DNA of 55,079 bases from Bacillota bacterium (GTDB taxonomy: Bacteria > Bacillota > Clostridia > Tissierellales > Peptoniphilaceae), in contig JAQYCE010000046.1 of NCBI GenBank assembly GCA_029003555.1, forward strand, positions 1-55,079, read 5' to 3'. Shown here in pieces: positions 16,410-25,311 of this stretch. Under the pieces are notes generated by a model. It saw nothing but the letters and a program-made list of their open reading frames with translations. It was not told where the DNA came from and made no database searches. The position numbers were made by a program, and so were the translations under genes. Every line of letters begins with the position of its first letter. Positions within the stretch are counted from its first letter, which is position 1.

Positions 16410-17725
16410 TTCAGGGTACCCTTCTTCGCCAGGCTCTTGGTTTTCATCCGAAAGCTGGCCCGGGACCACTTGGCCCGCATGATGTCATAAAACTTCCCAT
16501 AATCAGACCGGTCCGTCAAAAGGGTAAACTGGTCAGCCAGCTTGCTCATGATCCGCTCCCTCTCCAACCGGCTCTTTCCCGGGGTTTCCAGCACCCGCTC
16601 ATAGAGGGCATTGACCCGGTCGCCGAATCGCTCCGTTCCAAAGGCCTCCCGGCTGTCCCAGGCCGCCCGGCTCATGGCAGCCAAACGGTCGGGGTCATCC
16701 ACCAGGGCTTTGATCCGGTCGACGGCCTGGTCGATCGTATCAAAGATAAAGCCGTCCACCCCTTCCTGGATGACCTCCACCGGAGCATCGTCCCTTCGGG
16801 CAATGACCGGGCGTCCGTTGGCCAGGGCCTCGATATAGGTCAAGCCCTGGGTCTCGGAAACGGAGGCGGAAATAAAGAAATGGAAGAGCCGGTAGTACTT
16901 GCCTACCTCGTCAGGAGAAACCATGCCGGTAAAGCGGACCCTGTCCCGGATCTCCAAAGAGTCCACTTCTTCTTCCAATTGCTTCCGGTACTTCCCGTCT
17001 CCGACCAGAACCAGGTAAACATCCGGCCTTTCTTCCAGGAGCCTCTTGTGGGCCTGGAGGACTTCATCCAAATTCTTCTCCTCAGCCAGCCGGCCGACGG
17101 ACCCATAGATAAAGGCGTCCTCGGGAATGTCCAGCTTCCGGGCCATGGCCCTCCTCTCCTCTTCGGACAGGCTGACCTCATATTTAGACAGGTCGATCCC
17201 CGTGGGGATAACCACCACATGATCCGCCACCCCCTTCTGAAAAAGGAGGCGCTTGGTCTTCCGGGTGGGGGCGATGACCACGTCAGCGGTCCGGAGGCGG
17301 ACCCGCATGACCGGGGCGATGAGGTCCTGCATGACCTGGCCCGGAAGGACGTATTGGACATAGTGCTCATAGAGGGTGTGGTAGGTGTGGACGATGGGGG
17401 CCTTGCACCGTTTAGCGATCCGCTCCACAAAGGAATAGGTGAAAAATTCGCATTGGGAGTGGATGATATCCGGGCACCAGTCGCAGACCTCATCCAAGAG
17501 CTTGCTGCTGATCATCAGGGAGGCCCGGACATCCGGATAAATATTTAAGGGCATAGAACCCACATAATAGGTCTTTCCGGAAGAATAGGAATGGTGGTTG
17601 GGCGAAAGACAAAGAAGACGGACATCATGTCCCTTCTTTTCCAACTCTTTCATGAGGTTAAGAACAGAAACAATGACCCCATTGACTTGGGAGGGATTTA
17701 AATCGGAAGTCAGGAGGATTTTCAT
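16406..17725 (-). CDS. GT4 family glycosyltransferase, diacylglycerol glucosyltransferase-like
   Basis: The 439-residue GT-B enzyme has an N-terminal acceptor domain (MKILLTSDLNPSQVNGV, typical of glycolipid-forming GT4 enzymes), HSQCEFFTY, HTYHTLYEHYVQY, and a C-terminal nucleotide-sugar domain. That domain has GSVGRLAEEKNLD and the EX7E motif in SETQGLTYIEALANGRPVIA. These features match 1,2-diacylglycerol 3-alpha-glucosyltransferases that make membrane glucolipids (lipoteichoic acid anchors), though another sugar acceptor is possible. It is 12 nt after engB and coupled to the VTT protein by a 4-nt overlap. Confidence 0.88.
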   Translation of the reverse strand: MKILLTSDLNPSQVNGVIVSVLNLMKELEKKGHDVRLLCLSPNHHSYSSGKTYYVGSMPLNIYPDVRASLMISSKLLDEVCDWCPDIIHSQCEFFTYSFVERIAKRCKAPIVHTYHTLYEHYVQYVLPGQVMQDLIAPVMRVRLRTADVVIAPTRKTKRLLFQKGVADHVVVIPTGIDLSKYEVSLSEEERRAMARKLDIPEDAFIYGSVGRLAEEKNLDEVLQAHKRLLEERPDVYLVLVGDGKYRKQLEEEVDSLEIRDRVRFTGMVSPDEVGKYYRLFHFFISASVSETQGLTYIEALANGRPVIARRDDAPVEVIQEGVDGFIFDTIDQAVDRIKALVDDPDRLAAMSRAAWDSREAFGTERFGDRVNALYERVLETPGKSRLERERIMSKLADQFTLLTDRSDYGKFYDIMRAKWSRASFRMKTKSLAKKGTLK

Positions 17726-17737
17726 GGCTTTCTCCTT

Positions 17738-18352
17738 CTAAAGTTCTTGGGGATCAATTGACTCGCTTTGGCCGAGGATACCGTCAATCCGGGACCAGGC
17801 CTCCCGGACCCCCAATCCCTGGACGGCGGAAAAGGGGATGAGGAGGGACCGGTCGGGGATTTGGAGGCTGGAGACCAGGACCGACTCGGCCTGGCCCTGC
17901 TTGTTTCTGGACAACTTGTCCGCCTTGGTCCCGATGACGGTTCCTGAAAATTGGGCATCCAGGATCCAGTCGTACATCTCCCGGTCCATGAGGTTGGGCT
18001 CATGGCGGAGGTCGGCCAGGAGGAAGACGTCGACCAGGTTATCCCGGTCAGCCAGGTAGTCGTTGATGAACTTGGCCCATGAGGCTCGGTCCTTCTTGGA
18101 GACCCGGGCATAGCCATAGCCCGGCAGGTCAACCAGGCGGAAGAGGCCGTTGATGTTGTAGAAGTTGATGGTCCGGGTCTTGCCCGGGGATGAGGAGGTG
18201 TAGGCCAGCTTCTTCCGCTTGCAGAGGGCGTTGATGAAGCTGGACTTGCCCACATTGGACCGTCCCACCATGGCGATTTCCGGCAGGGGGGCCTGGGGCC
18301 AACCCTCCGGAGCCTGGGCCATGGCCTCCAGGCAGGCGTCTTTTACCTTCAT
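17738..18352 (-). CDS. engB: Ribosome biogenesis GTPase EngB (YsxC/YihA)
   Basis: EngB is a small TRAFAC GTPase that assists late 50S subunit assembly. The 204-residue length is standard. G1 GRSNVGKSS near 31, G2-region TPGKTRTINFY-like (SSPGKTRTINFYNI), G3 DLPGYGYA, and G4 TKADKLSRN are all visible. It follows lon by 35 nt, a neighbourhood (clpX-lon-engB) shared with Bacillus. Confidence 0.97.
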   Translation of the reverse strand: MKVKDACLEAMAQAPEGWPQAPLPEIAMVGRSNVGKSSFINALCKRKKLAYTSSSPGKTRTINFYNINGLFRLVDLPGYGYARVSKKDRASWAKFINDYLADRDNLVDVFLLADLRHEPNLMDREMYDWILDAQFSGTVIGTKADKLSRNKQGQAESVLVSSLQIPDRSLLIPFSAVQGLGVREAWSRIDGILGQSESIDPQEL

Positions 18353-18387
18353 CAGTCCTCCTTTCCGAGGCTAGAGGGGTCGTGGGC

Positions 18388-20838
18388 CTAGTGGGCCCGG
18401 GGTCTGACCTCATCCTCTTCCTTTCCTTCATGGTTCCGGGAAAATCCTATGGTTCCCGGTTTTTTGTCGGATTCAAAGATAATTTCTTCTTCTCTCTCCA
18501 CCGGGCTGAGGAGGGCTTTTTGGATGAGGTCATCCACACGGTCGACAGGGATGAAGGTCATCCCCTCGATGGACTCCTTCTCCACCTCTTCCAGGTCCCG
18601 CATATTCTCCTTGGGAAGGAAGACGGTGTCGATCCCGTAGCGCTTGGCAGCCAGGACCTTTTCCCGGATCCCGCCTACGGGGAGGACATGGCCGTTCAGG
18701 GTGATCTCCCCGGTCATAGCCACGTCGGACCGGACGGGCCGCTGGGTCAGGATGGAGACAATGGCGGTCAGGATAGAGACCCCGGCCGAAGGCCCATCCT
18801 TGGGGACGGACCCCTCAGGCATGTGGATATGGATGTCTTCAAAGGTATAGAAGGAAGAGGAGATCCCATAGCGACCGGCATTGGACCGGATGTAGGAGAT
18901 GGCCAGCTCTGCCGACTCCTTCATAACCTCCCCCATGGATCCGGTCAGGAGGAGACCTCCGCGTCCGGCCATCTTGTTGGCTTCGATCAGGAGGAGTTCA
19001 CCCCCCACCTCGGTCCAGGCCAGGCCGTTGACCACCCCGATTTGGGGGGTCTTGGTCCGCTCATCGTCCAGGTACTTGGGCTGGCCCAGGAAGTCCGAGA
19101 GGTTGGTCTGGTTGACCCGGACCTTGTCTGCCCCTTCCACGATCTTCCGGGCTGACCTGCGGCAAATTTTCCCGATCTGGCGTTCCAGCTCCCGGACCCC
19201 GGATTCCCGGGTATAGCTCCGGATAATGGTTGTCAGGATGGGGCGGGGAATGGCCAAATTGGCCGCCTTGAGTCCCGCCTCCTCCCTCTGCTTTTTCACC
19301 AGATAGCGGGCGGCAATCTCCAGCTTCTCATCTTCCGTATAGCCGGGAATCCGGATGACTTCCATCCGGTCCAGGAGGGGACGGGGAATGGTCGTCGTGG
19401 TGTTGGCTGTGGTAATAAACATGACCTGGGAGAGGTCGAAGGGGACCTCCAGATAGCGGTCGTGGAATTCAAAATTCTGTTCGGGATCCAGGACCTCCAG
19501 GAGGGCGGATGCCGGATCTCCCCGGAAGTCGGACCCGATCTTATCCACTTCATCGAAAAGGAAGACGGGGTTCATGGACTTGGACCGCATCATCTGGGCG
19601 ATAACCCGGCCGGGCATGGCCCCGATGTAGGTCTTGCGGTGGCCGCGGATTTCCGACTCATCCGTCACCCCGCCCAGTCGCATGGAGGTAAACTCCCGCT
19701 TGATAGCCCGGGCGATGGACCGGACGATGGAAGTCTTCCCCACGCCCGGAGGGCCAACCAGGCAGAGGATGGACCCTTTGGAGTCAGCCCGGAGTTGGCG
19801 GACGGCCATAAATTCCAGGATCCGGTCCTTGACGTCCTTGAGACCATAGTGGTCCCGGTCCAAAATTTCCTGGCTCTTGACCAGGTCCTTCCGGTCCTTG
19901 GTGTATTTCCCCCAGGGAAGGGCCAGGATGGTATCCAGGTAGGTCCGGGAGACATTGACGTCCGGCGACATGGGCGAAAGATAGGTGAGTTTTTCCACCT
20001 CCTTGAGGACCACCTCCCGGGCTTCTTCCGGCATCTTCAGGGCCCTGACCCTTTCCTCATAGCTTTCAGCGATGGAGAGGGGGTCGGATCCGTCATCGTC
20101 CATCTGCTCCCGGAGGATCTGGATCTGCTCTTGAATTAAGTAGTCTTTCTGGTTCTTCTTGACCCGGTCCTGGGCCTCCTCTGAAATTTGCTGCTCGAGG
20201 ACGGTTAACTTGGCCTGGAGGTCCAGGGCGGACTGGACCATGACCAGGCGCTCATCGACATTGAGCTCGGTCAGGATATCCTGGGCCTCCTCATAGCTGA
20301 GGTCCAGGTGGGAAGCCACCTCATCCGCCAAAGCCCCGGGGTCATCCGACTGGAGGCGGGGCAAAAGAAGAAAGTCCGGGATCCCCATGGAGGTCCGGAA
20401 GAAGGAGAGGGCGGAGGAAGAAACCAGGCGAGCAAGAAGGGCCCGGTTGTCATTTTCCTCCAGCTCATCCGGGTCATAGTGGTACTTGACCACTTCCGCT
20501 TCCACATAGGGGGAGGTCCGGATAAAGCGCTGGATCTCCGCTCGGCAGAGTCCCTCCACGATGATCTTGGAATTCCCGCCCAGGAGCTGGAAGTTCTGGC
20601 GGATGGCCACCATAGTCCCCATGGTCATGTAATCCTCCAGGCCGGGATTATCCACCGAAGGATCCCTCAGGGCCAGGAGGAGGACCTCCTGGTTGTTTTT
20701 TATCGCTTGTTCAAGAACGGCTTCTTCCCGCTCACTCTCCAGGTCAAAGGTCAGGGCTCCGCCGGGAAAGACGATCTCTGTGCGGGCTAAGAGAACGGGA
20801 CAGACCGTTTTTTCGACATGGTAATATTTTTTCGTCAT
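18388..20838 (-). CDS. lon: ATP-dependent protease Lon (LonA type)
   Basis: Lon is a hexameric AAA+ serine protease that degrades misfolded and regulatory proteins. The 816 residues contain an N-terminal substrate-binding domain (1-310 with a coiled coil), Walker A GPPGVGKTS near 357, Walker B LFDEVDKI, sensor segments, and a C-terminal protease domain with the Ser/Lys dyad in PKDGPSAGVSI and the later Lys segment KVLAAKRYG. No transmembrane helix, so LonA not LonB. RBS GGAGGAAGT. A terminator lies between clpX and lon, and no promoter is obvious, so partial readthrough is possible. A short charged C-terminal tail (about 40 residues) extends past the protease domain. Confidence 0.98.
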   Translation of the reverse strand: MTKKYYHVEKTVCPVLLARTEIVFPGGALTFDLESEREEAVLEQAIKNNQEVLLLALRDPSVDNPGLEDYMTMGTMVAIRQNFQLLGGNSKIIVEGLCRAEIQRFIRTSPYVEAEVVKYHYDPDELEENDNRALLARLVSSSALSFFRTSMGIPDFLLLPRLQSDDPGALADEVASHLDLSYEEAQDILTELNVDERLVMVQSALDLQAKLTVLEQQISEEAQDRVKKNQKDYLIQEQIQILREQMDDDGSDPLSIAESYEERVRALKMPEEAREVVLKEVEKLTYLSPMSPDVNVSRTYLDTILALPWGKYTKDRKDLVKSQEILDRDHYGLKDVKDRILEFMAVRQLRADSKGSILCLVGPPGVGKTSIVRSIARAIKREFTSMRLGGVTDESEIRGHRKTYIGAMPGRVIAQMMRSKSMNPVFLFDEVDKIGSDFRGDPASALLEVLDPEQNFEFHDRYLEVPFDLSQVMFITTANTTTTIPRPLLDRMEVIRIPGYTEDEKLEIAARYLVKKQREEAGLKAANLAIPRPILTTIIRSYTRESGVRELERQIGKICRRSARKIVEGADKVRVNQTNLSDFLGQPKYLDDERTKTPQIGVVNGLAWTEVGGELLLIEANKMAGRGGLLLTGSMGEVMKESAELAISYIRSNAGRYGISSSFYTFEDIHIHMPEGSVPKDGPSAGVSILTAIVSILTQRPVRSDVAMTGEITLNGHVLPVGGIREKVLAAKRYGIDTVFLPKENMRDLEEVEKESIEGMTFIPVDRVDDLIQKALLSPVEREEEIIFESDKKPGTIGFSRNHEGKEEDEVRPRAH

Positions 20839-20901
20839 ACTTCCTCCTATGTCCTGGGCCTGGCGACAAGCAAAGGACGATCATCCACCGGTTGGTCATG
20901 A

Positions 20902-20933
20902 AAGAAAGGACAGCCGGCCAGGGCCGGCTGTCG
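20902..20933 (-). terminator. Terminator or attenuator between clpX and lon
   Basis: Minus strand: GACAGCCGGCC, short loop, GCCGGCTGTC, then CTTTCTTTC. A strong stem with an interrupted T-run; it may only partly separate clpX from lon. Confidence 0.75.
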
Positions 20934-20942
20934 AACTACCAT

Positions 20943-22214
20943 TCAGCGAACATTCAAGGGCATGGATTGCTGGCCGACCACTTCCGTCTGCCTGAGGAGG
21001 TCGGGCTCGGCCTCCCCTTCCACCACATCCTTGGTAATGACGCACTGCCGGATATCATCCAGGTCGGGAATGTCAAACATGGGTTGGCGGAGGAGCTTCT
21101 CCATGATTGACCGGAGGCCACGGGCCCCCATTTTTCGTTCAAAGGATTCCCGGGCAATGGCCTCCAGGGCATCCTGGTCAAAGAGGAGGTCCACCCCGTC
21201 CAAACGAAAGAGCTCCTTATACTGCTTGACCAGGGCGTTCTTGGGTTCCAGGAGGATCCGCTGGAGGGCATCCACCGAAAGCTCCTGGAGAGCGACCAGG
21301 ACCGGGAGACGGCCGATGAGTTCGGGAATCAGGCCGAACTTCATCAGGTCCTCGGGTATCACATCTTTTAAGGTGTCGGATAGGGATTCCTGGGAGTGGT
21401 CCACCTTCTCCTGGTTGAAGCCGATGGGGTTCTCTCCCTTCCTCTTCTCCACCACTTTTTCGATGCCGTCAAAAGCTCCGCCCACGATGAAGAGGATGTT
21501 GGTGGTATCCACCTGGATCATCTCCTGGCGGGGGTGCTTGCGGCCGCCCTGGGGCGGGACCCCGGCCACTGTTCCTTCGATCAGCTTAAGGAGGGCCTGC
21601 TGGACCCCCTCGCCGGAAACATCCCGGGTGATGGAGGGATTTTCCGACTTCCGGGCGATTTTATCAATTTCGTCAATATAGATGATCCCATGCTCAGCCA
21701 ACTCCACGTCGAAATCGGCAGCCTGGAGGAGGCGGAGGATGATGTTCTCCACATCCTCACCGACATAGCCGGCTTCCGTCAAGGTGGTGGCATCGGCAAT
21801 GGCAAAGGGAACCCGGAGGGTCTTTGCCAGGGTCTGGGCCAGGAGGGTCTTACCGGAACCCGTCGGTCCGATCAGGCAGATGTTGGACTTTTGGATGTCC
21901 ACCTCCGTCTCATGACCCCGGTAAATTCGCTTATAGTGGTTGTAGACCGCTACGGAAAGGGTCTTTTTTGCCTCCTCCTGGTCAATGACATAGTCGTCCA
22001 GAACGGCCTTGATTTCCTTGGGTGTGGGAAGCTGGATTCCCGAATCCCGGGCCGGATAGCGGTCTGCCTTCTCTTCTTCGATAATCTCCCCGCAGAGGGC
22101 AATGCACTCATTGCAGATGAAGCTTCCCTCCGGTCCGGCGATCATCTTTTCAACGTCATCCGAACTCTTTCCGCAAAAAGAGCAGTGGATCGTTTCATCA
22201 TGGTAATCGGCCAT
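20943..22214 (-). CDS. clpX: ATP-dependent Clp protease ATP-binding subunit ClpX
   Basis: ClpX unfolds tagged proteins and feeds them to ClpP. The 423-residue protein has an N-terminal zinc-binding domain (HCSFCGKSS and FICNECI), Walker A GPTGSGKT near 115, Walker B YIDEIDKI, and the ClpP-docking IGF-type loop region (ENPIGFNQE). The RBS GGAGGAAAA is well placed. It starts 19 nt after clpP, so tig-clpP-clpX forms one operon. Confidence 0.98.
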   Translation of the reverse strand: MADYHDETIHCSFCGKSSDDVEKMIAGPEGSFICNECIALCGEIIEEEKADRYPARDSGIQLPTPKEIKAVLDDYVIDQEEAKKTLSVAVYNHYKRIYRGHETEVDIQKSNICLIGPTGSGKTLLAQTLAKTLRVPFAIADATTLTEAGYVGEDVENIILRLLQAADFDVELAEHGIIYIDEIDKIARKSENPSITRDVSGEGVQQALLKLIEGTVAGVPPQGGRKHPRQEMIQVDTTNILFIVGGAFDGIEKVVEKRKGENPIGFNQEKVDHSQESLSDTLKDVIPEDLMKFGLIPELIGRLPVLVALQELSVDALQRILLEPKNALVKQYKELFRLDGVDLLFDQDALEAIARESFERKMGARGLRSIMEKLLRQPMFDIPDLDDIRQCVITKDVVEGEAEPDLLRQTEVVGQQSMPLNVR

Positions 22215-22233
22215 TTTTCCTCCGATCCCTTAC

Positions 22234-22815
22234 TCACATGGACTCAATCACGTCATCGATCAAGCCGTATTCCTTGGCTTCCTTGGCGGTCAGCCAGCGG
22301 TCACGGTCGGTATCCCTTTCCACTTTCTTTAGGGGCTGACCCGTCCGATCCGAAAGGATCTTGTTCAGGATCTTCTTGGTTTCCAAAATCTTCTTGACCG
22401 TGATCTCGACATCCGAAGCCATTCCCTGGGCTCCGCCCGAAGGTTGGTGGATCATGACGTCCGAATTGGGGAGGGCGAACCGCTTCCCCTTCTCACCGGC
22501 TGCCAGGAGAACGGCTCCCATGGAGGCGGCCATACCCACGCAGATGGTGGAGACGTCCGACTTGATGTAGTTCATGGTGTCGTAGATGGCCAGGCCCGCT
22601 GTCACCTCTCCCCCGGGGGAGTTGATGTAGAGCTGGATATCCTTGGAGGGGTCCTTGGACTCCAGGTAAAGAAGCTGGGCCACAATCAAATTGGCCATAT
22701 TGGTTTCAATGGGGCCGGTCACGAAAATAATCCGCTCTTCCAAAAGGCGGGAGTAGATATCATAGGCCCGCTCTCCACGATTGGTTTGCTCAATCACTGT
22801 TGGAATTAATGGCAT
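22234..22815 (-). CDS. clpP: ATP-dependent Clp protease proteolytic subunit ClpP
   Basis: The tetradecameric serine peptidase is 193 residues, the standard length. The catalytic Ser sits in [14 protein letters not shown] (near 97), His in MIHQPSGG (near 122), and Asp in [19 protein letters not shown] sequence (near 171). The hydrophobic handle region [15 protein letters not shown] is intact. RBS AAGGAGG. It lies between tig and clpX, the common bacterial order. No CtsR box is found upstream here, unlike Bacillus clpP. Confidence 0.98.
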   Translation of the reverse strand: MPLIPTVIEQTNRGERAYDIYSRLLEERIIFVTGPIETNMANLIVAQLLYLESKDPSKDIQLYINSPGGEVTAGLAIYDTMNYIKSDVSTICVGMAASMGAVLLAAGEKGKRFALPNSDVMIHQPSGGAQGMASDVEITVKKILETKKILNKILSDRTGQPLKKVERDTDRDRWLTAKEAKEYGLIDDVIESM

Positions 22816-22846
22816 TATACCTCCTTATATGTCTCACCAGTGTCCC

Positions 22847-24232
22847 TTATTCCTGGGATTCTGTCTCGCTTTCGTCCTTTTTTGTCTCATTCTGTCCCGA
22901 ATCGGCCTTTTCTTCTTCCTCTTTTTTCACGTCCTTCTCATCCACATACTGGACTTGTTCCATGAGGTGTTTAATGGCCTTTCTCTTCTTGACGTCTTCT
23001 TCAACCAGCTTCTCATTGCCCAGCTCTTTGACCTTTTTGATGAAATCATCCGTGTCTTTTGCTCCATAGGCTTGGCCGATCTTCTCGAGTTCTGCGTTCA
23101 GTTCCTCTTGACTCACTTCCGGCTGGAGCTGGTCAACCAGGGCCTGGAGGCAGAGGTCGCCGGAAAGGCGAAGGGTCGCCATGGGCCGCTGCTGGGCCCG
23201 GAACCCATCCAAATCCATCCCGGTGTACTGAAGATACTGGTCCAGAGTGATTCCCATCTGGCCGACTTGGTTGGCCATGTTCCGAACTTCAATTTCCACC
23301 TGTTCATCCACCATAGAATCGGGCAGATCGAATGTAGAAATGTCAATCAAGCCCTGGACAGCCTGGTTCTCCTGGTCCGCTTTAGCGGAGTCTTCCGCCC
23401 TCTTCTCCAGGTCCTTCCGGACAGAGTCCCTGTATTCATCCATGGTGTCATATTCGGACACATCCTGGGCAAAGTCATCATCCAATTCAGGCACCTGCTT
23501 CTCATGGATGTCGTTCAAGACAACGTGGAAGACCGCCTCTTTGCCGGCCAGGTCTTCAGCGTGGTATTCCTCAGGGAAGGTAACATTGATGTCAAATTCC
23601 TGGCCCTTTTCATGACCGATGATTTGGTCCTCAAAACCGGGGATGAAGGAGCCGGACCCGATTTCCAGGTCGTGTCCCTGGTCTTTTCCGCCTTCAAAAG
23701 GAACTCCGTCCACTGAACCTTCATAGTCGATGTTGACGGTGTCTCCCTCCTGGACAGGACGCCCTTCCACAGGTTCAAGAACGGCATTTCTGTCCTGTTC
23801 TCTCCGGATCACGTCCTCGACCTGGTCATCCTTCACCTCCACAGGACGCTTTACCACCTGGATGGTGGAGAGGTCGCCAAGCTCGGGGTGGGGCAGGAGG
23901 TCCGTGGTGACTTCAAGAATGATAGGCTTTCCCTCTTCCATCTCCTTGAGGTCGATGTCGGGCTGGCCAACGGGTTCCAGGCCCAATTCCTTGGTGGCCT
24001 TATCGATCTCCTGGGGGAGCATATCGTTCAGGCCTTCTTCAAAGAAGACGCCCTTGCCATAGTTGGCTTCAATGATCTTCCGGGGGGCCTTCCCCTTCCG
24101 GAAACCGGGAATCTGGAAACGGCCTCTGAGCTTTTTATAGGCCTCATTCATAAAGGGTTCAAGATCCTCATGGGAGATTTCAAGGATATAAACCGCCTTG
24201 CCGTTTTCGTTGGTTACCAATTTTGCAGTCAT
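22847..24232 (-). CDS. tig: Trigger factor (ribosome-associated chaperone and peptidyl-prolyl isomerase)
   Basis: Trigger factor binds ribosomal protein uL23 and shields nascent chains. The 461-residue protein shows the ribosome-docking signature FRKGKAP (GFRKGKAPRKI, near 44), an FKBP-type PPIase domain (about 160-240, GDTVNIDYEGSVDGVPFEGG) and a long helical C-terminal domain. It ends in a very acidic/lysine-rich tail (about 430-461), slightly longer than usual. It heads the tig-clpP-clpX operon. Confidence 0.97.
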   Translation of the reverse strand: MTAKLVTNENGKAVYILEISHEDLEPFMNEAYKKLRGRFQIPGFRKGKAPRKIIEANYGKGVFFEEGLNDMLPQEIDKATKELGLEPVGQPDIDLKEMEEGKPIILEVTTDLLPHPELGDLSTIQVVKRPVEVKDDQVEDVIRREQDRNAVLEPVEGRPVQEGDTVNIDYEGSVDGVPFEGGKDQGHDLEIGSGSFIPGFEDQIIGHEKGQEFDINVTFPEEYHAEDLAGKEAVFHVVLNDIHEKQVPELDDDFAQDVSEYDTMDEYRDSVRKDLEKRAEDSAKADQENQAVQGLIDISTFDLPDSMVDEQVEIEVRNMANQVGQMGITLDQYLQYTGMDLDGFRAQQRPMATLRLSGDLCLQALVDQLQPEVSQEELNAELEKIGQAYGAKDTDDFIKKVKELGNEKLVEEDVKKRKAIKHLMEQVQYVDEKDVKKEEEEKADSGQNETKKDESETESQE

Positions 24233-24287
24233 ATTTTCTTCATCCTCGCTTTACTAATTCACTACTCAATAATAGGCACACTATTCA

Positions 24288-24300
24288 ATTATTATACCAC
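24288..24300 (-). promoter_or_regulatory. Extended -10 promoter element upstream of tig
   Basis: The minus strand reads TGTGGTATAATAA, an extended -10 (TG-N-TATAAT) about 55 nt before the tig start. No good -35 hexamer is present, which is common for extended -10 promoters. Confidence 0.6.
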
Positions 24301-24330
24301 AGTCTAGCCGGCTTAATCGTTCATTCCGTC

Positions 24331-25299
24331 CTATTTTCGCTGAAGGAGAAGCTCAGCAATCTCCACCGTATTCAGAGCAGCACCCTTTCTGACATTATCC
24401 GCCACCGTCCAGAGATGAAGTCCATAGGGGACGGAAAGATCTCGCCGGATCCGACCGACATAAACCTCATCCGTCCCAACCAAATCTCGAGGCATGGGAT
24501 AAATGCCCTCCTTCGGTCGATCCAGGACGAGCAGACCTTCCTGGGAATCCAGGAGATCCCTGACCTCCTCCAGGTCAAAATCCCTCTGGAGTTCGACATT
24601 AATAGAAACGCCGTGGCAAAAGGGAACCGGAACCCGGACCGCTGTTGCGGTAATCGGGAGCCCGGGTCTGGATAAGATTTTTCGACTCTCATTCACCATC
24701 TTCATTTCTTCCTTAGTATATCCCGACTCCAGGAAATCATCGATTTGGGGGAGGAGATTATCCCGAATCGGGTGGGGATAGGCATGGCTTGTCCCCTCTT
24801 TCAGGTCTTCTAGCCCCTTCACACCCGAACCTGAAACCGACTGATAGGTGGAATATACCACTCTTTTCAAGCCCAAGACCCGGTCAAGAGCGAACAAAGG
24901 AGCCATACACTGAATCGTGGAACAATTGGGGTTGGCAATGAGTCGGGCTTTCCCTATGGCTTCCGGGTTGACCTCCGGAACAACTAAAGGAACGCTCGGA
25001 TCCATTCTGAAATATGAGGAGTTATCGACCACCTCCAAGCCCGCATCCAGGGCCAGGGGGATAAAATCTCGGGAAACTGCCCCACCGGCCGCAAAGAGGG
25101 CAAGGTCGTAGCCCTGAAACTCTTCTGACCGCAGGGTACGAACTTCCAGATCTTTTCCTCTGAAGGGCAGGCTCTTGCCTGCTGATCTTTCGGATGCCAG
25201 GCACTTTACCTCATCCGCCGGAAAGTTTCTTTCCTCTAATATGGATAAAATGGATCCCCCAACAAGGCCGGTCGCCCCCACTACAATTACTTTTGTCAT
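24331..25299 (-). CDS. asd: Aspartate-semialdehyde dehydrogenase
   Basis: Asd reduces aspartyl-phosphate to aspartate semialdehyde with NADPH, the second step of the aspartate pathway. The 322-residue enzyme has the N-terminal nucleotide loop GATGLVGGSIL near 8, the catalytic Cys in NPNCSTIQ near 131, and the catalytic His in the VPFCHGVSINVEL segment. It starts 12 nt after the metA::aspartate-kinase fusion and closes the T-box operon. Its substrate is the product of the kinase domain encoded just upstream. Confidence 0.97.
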   Translation of the reverse strand: MTKVIVVGATGLVGGSILSILEERNFPADEVKCLASERSAGKSLPFRGKDLEVRTLRSEEFQGYDLALFAAGGAVSRDFIPLALDAGLEVVDNSSYFRMDPSVPLVVPEVNPEAIGKARLIANPNCSTIQCMAPLFALDRVLGLKRVVYSTYQSVSGSGVKGLEDLKEGTSHAYPHPIRDNLLPQIDDFLESGYTKEEMKMVNESRKILSRPGLPITATAVRVPVPFCHGVSINVELQRDFDLEEVRDLLDSQEGLLVLDRPKEGIYPMPRDLVGTDEVYVGRIRRDLSVPYGLHLWTVADNVRKGAALNTVEIAELLLQRK

Positions 25300-25311
25300 T
25301 GTCTGCCTCCC

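Noticed and set aside
20839..24232. CtsR boxes upstream of clpP, clpX or lon
   Set aside because: No tandem GTCAAA heptads found in the intergenic stretches.
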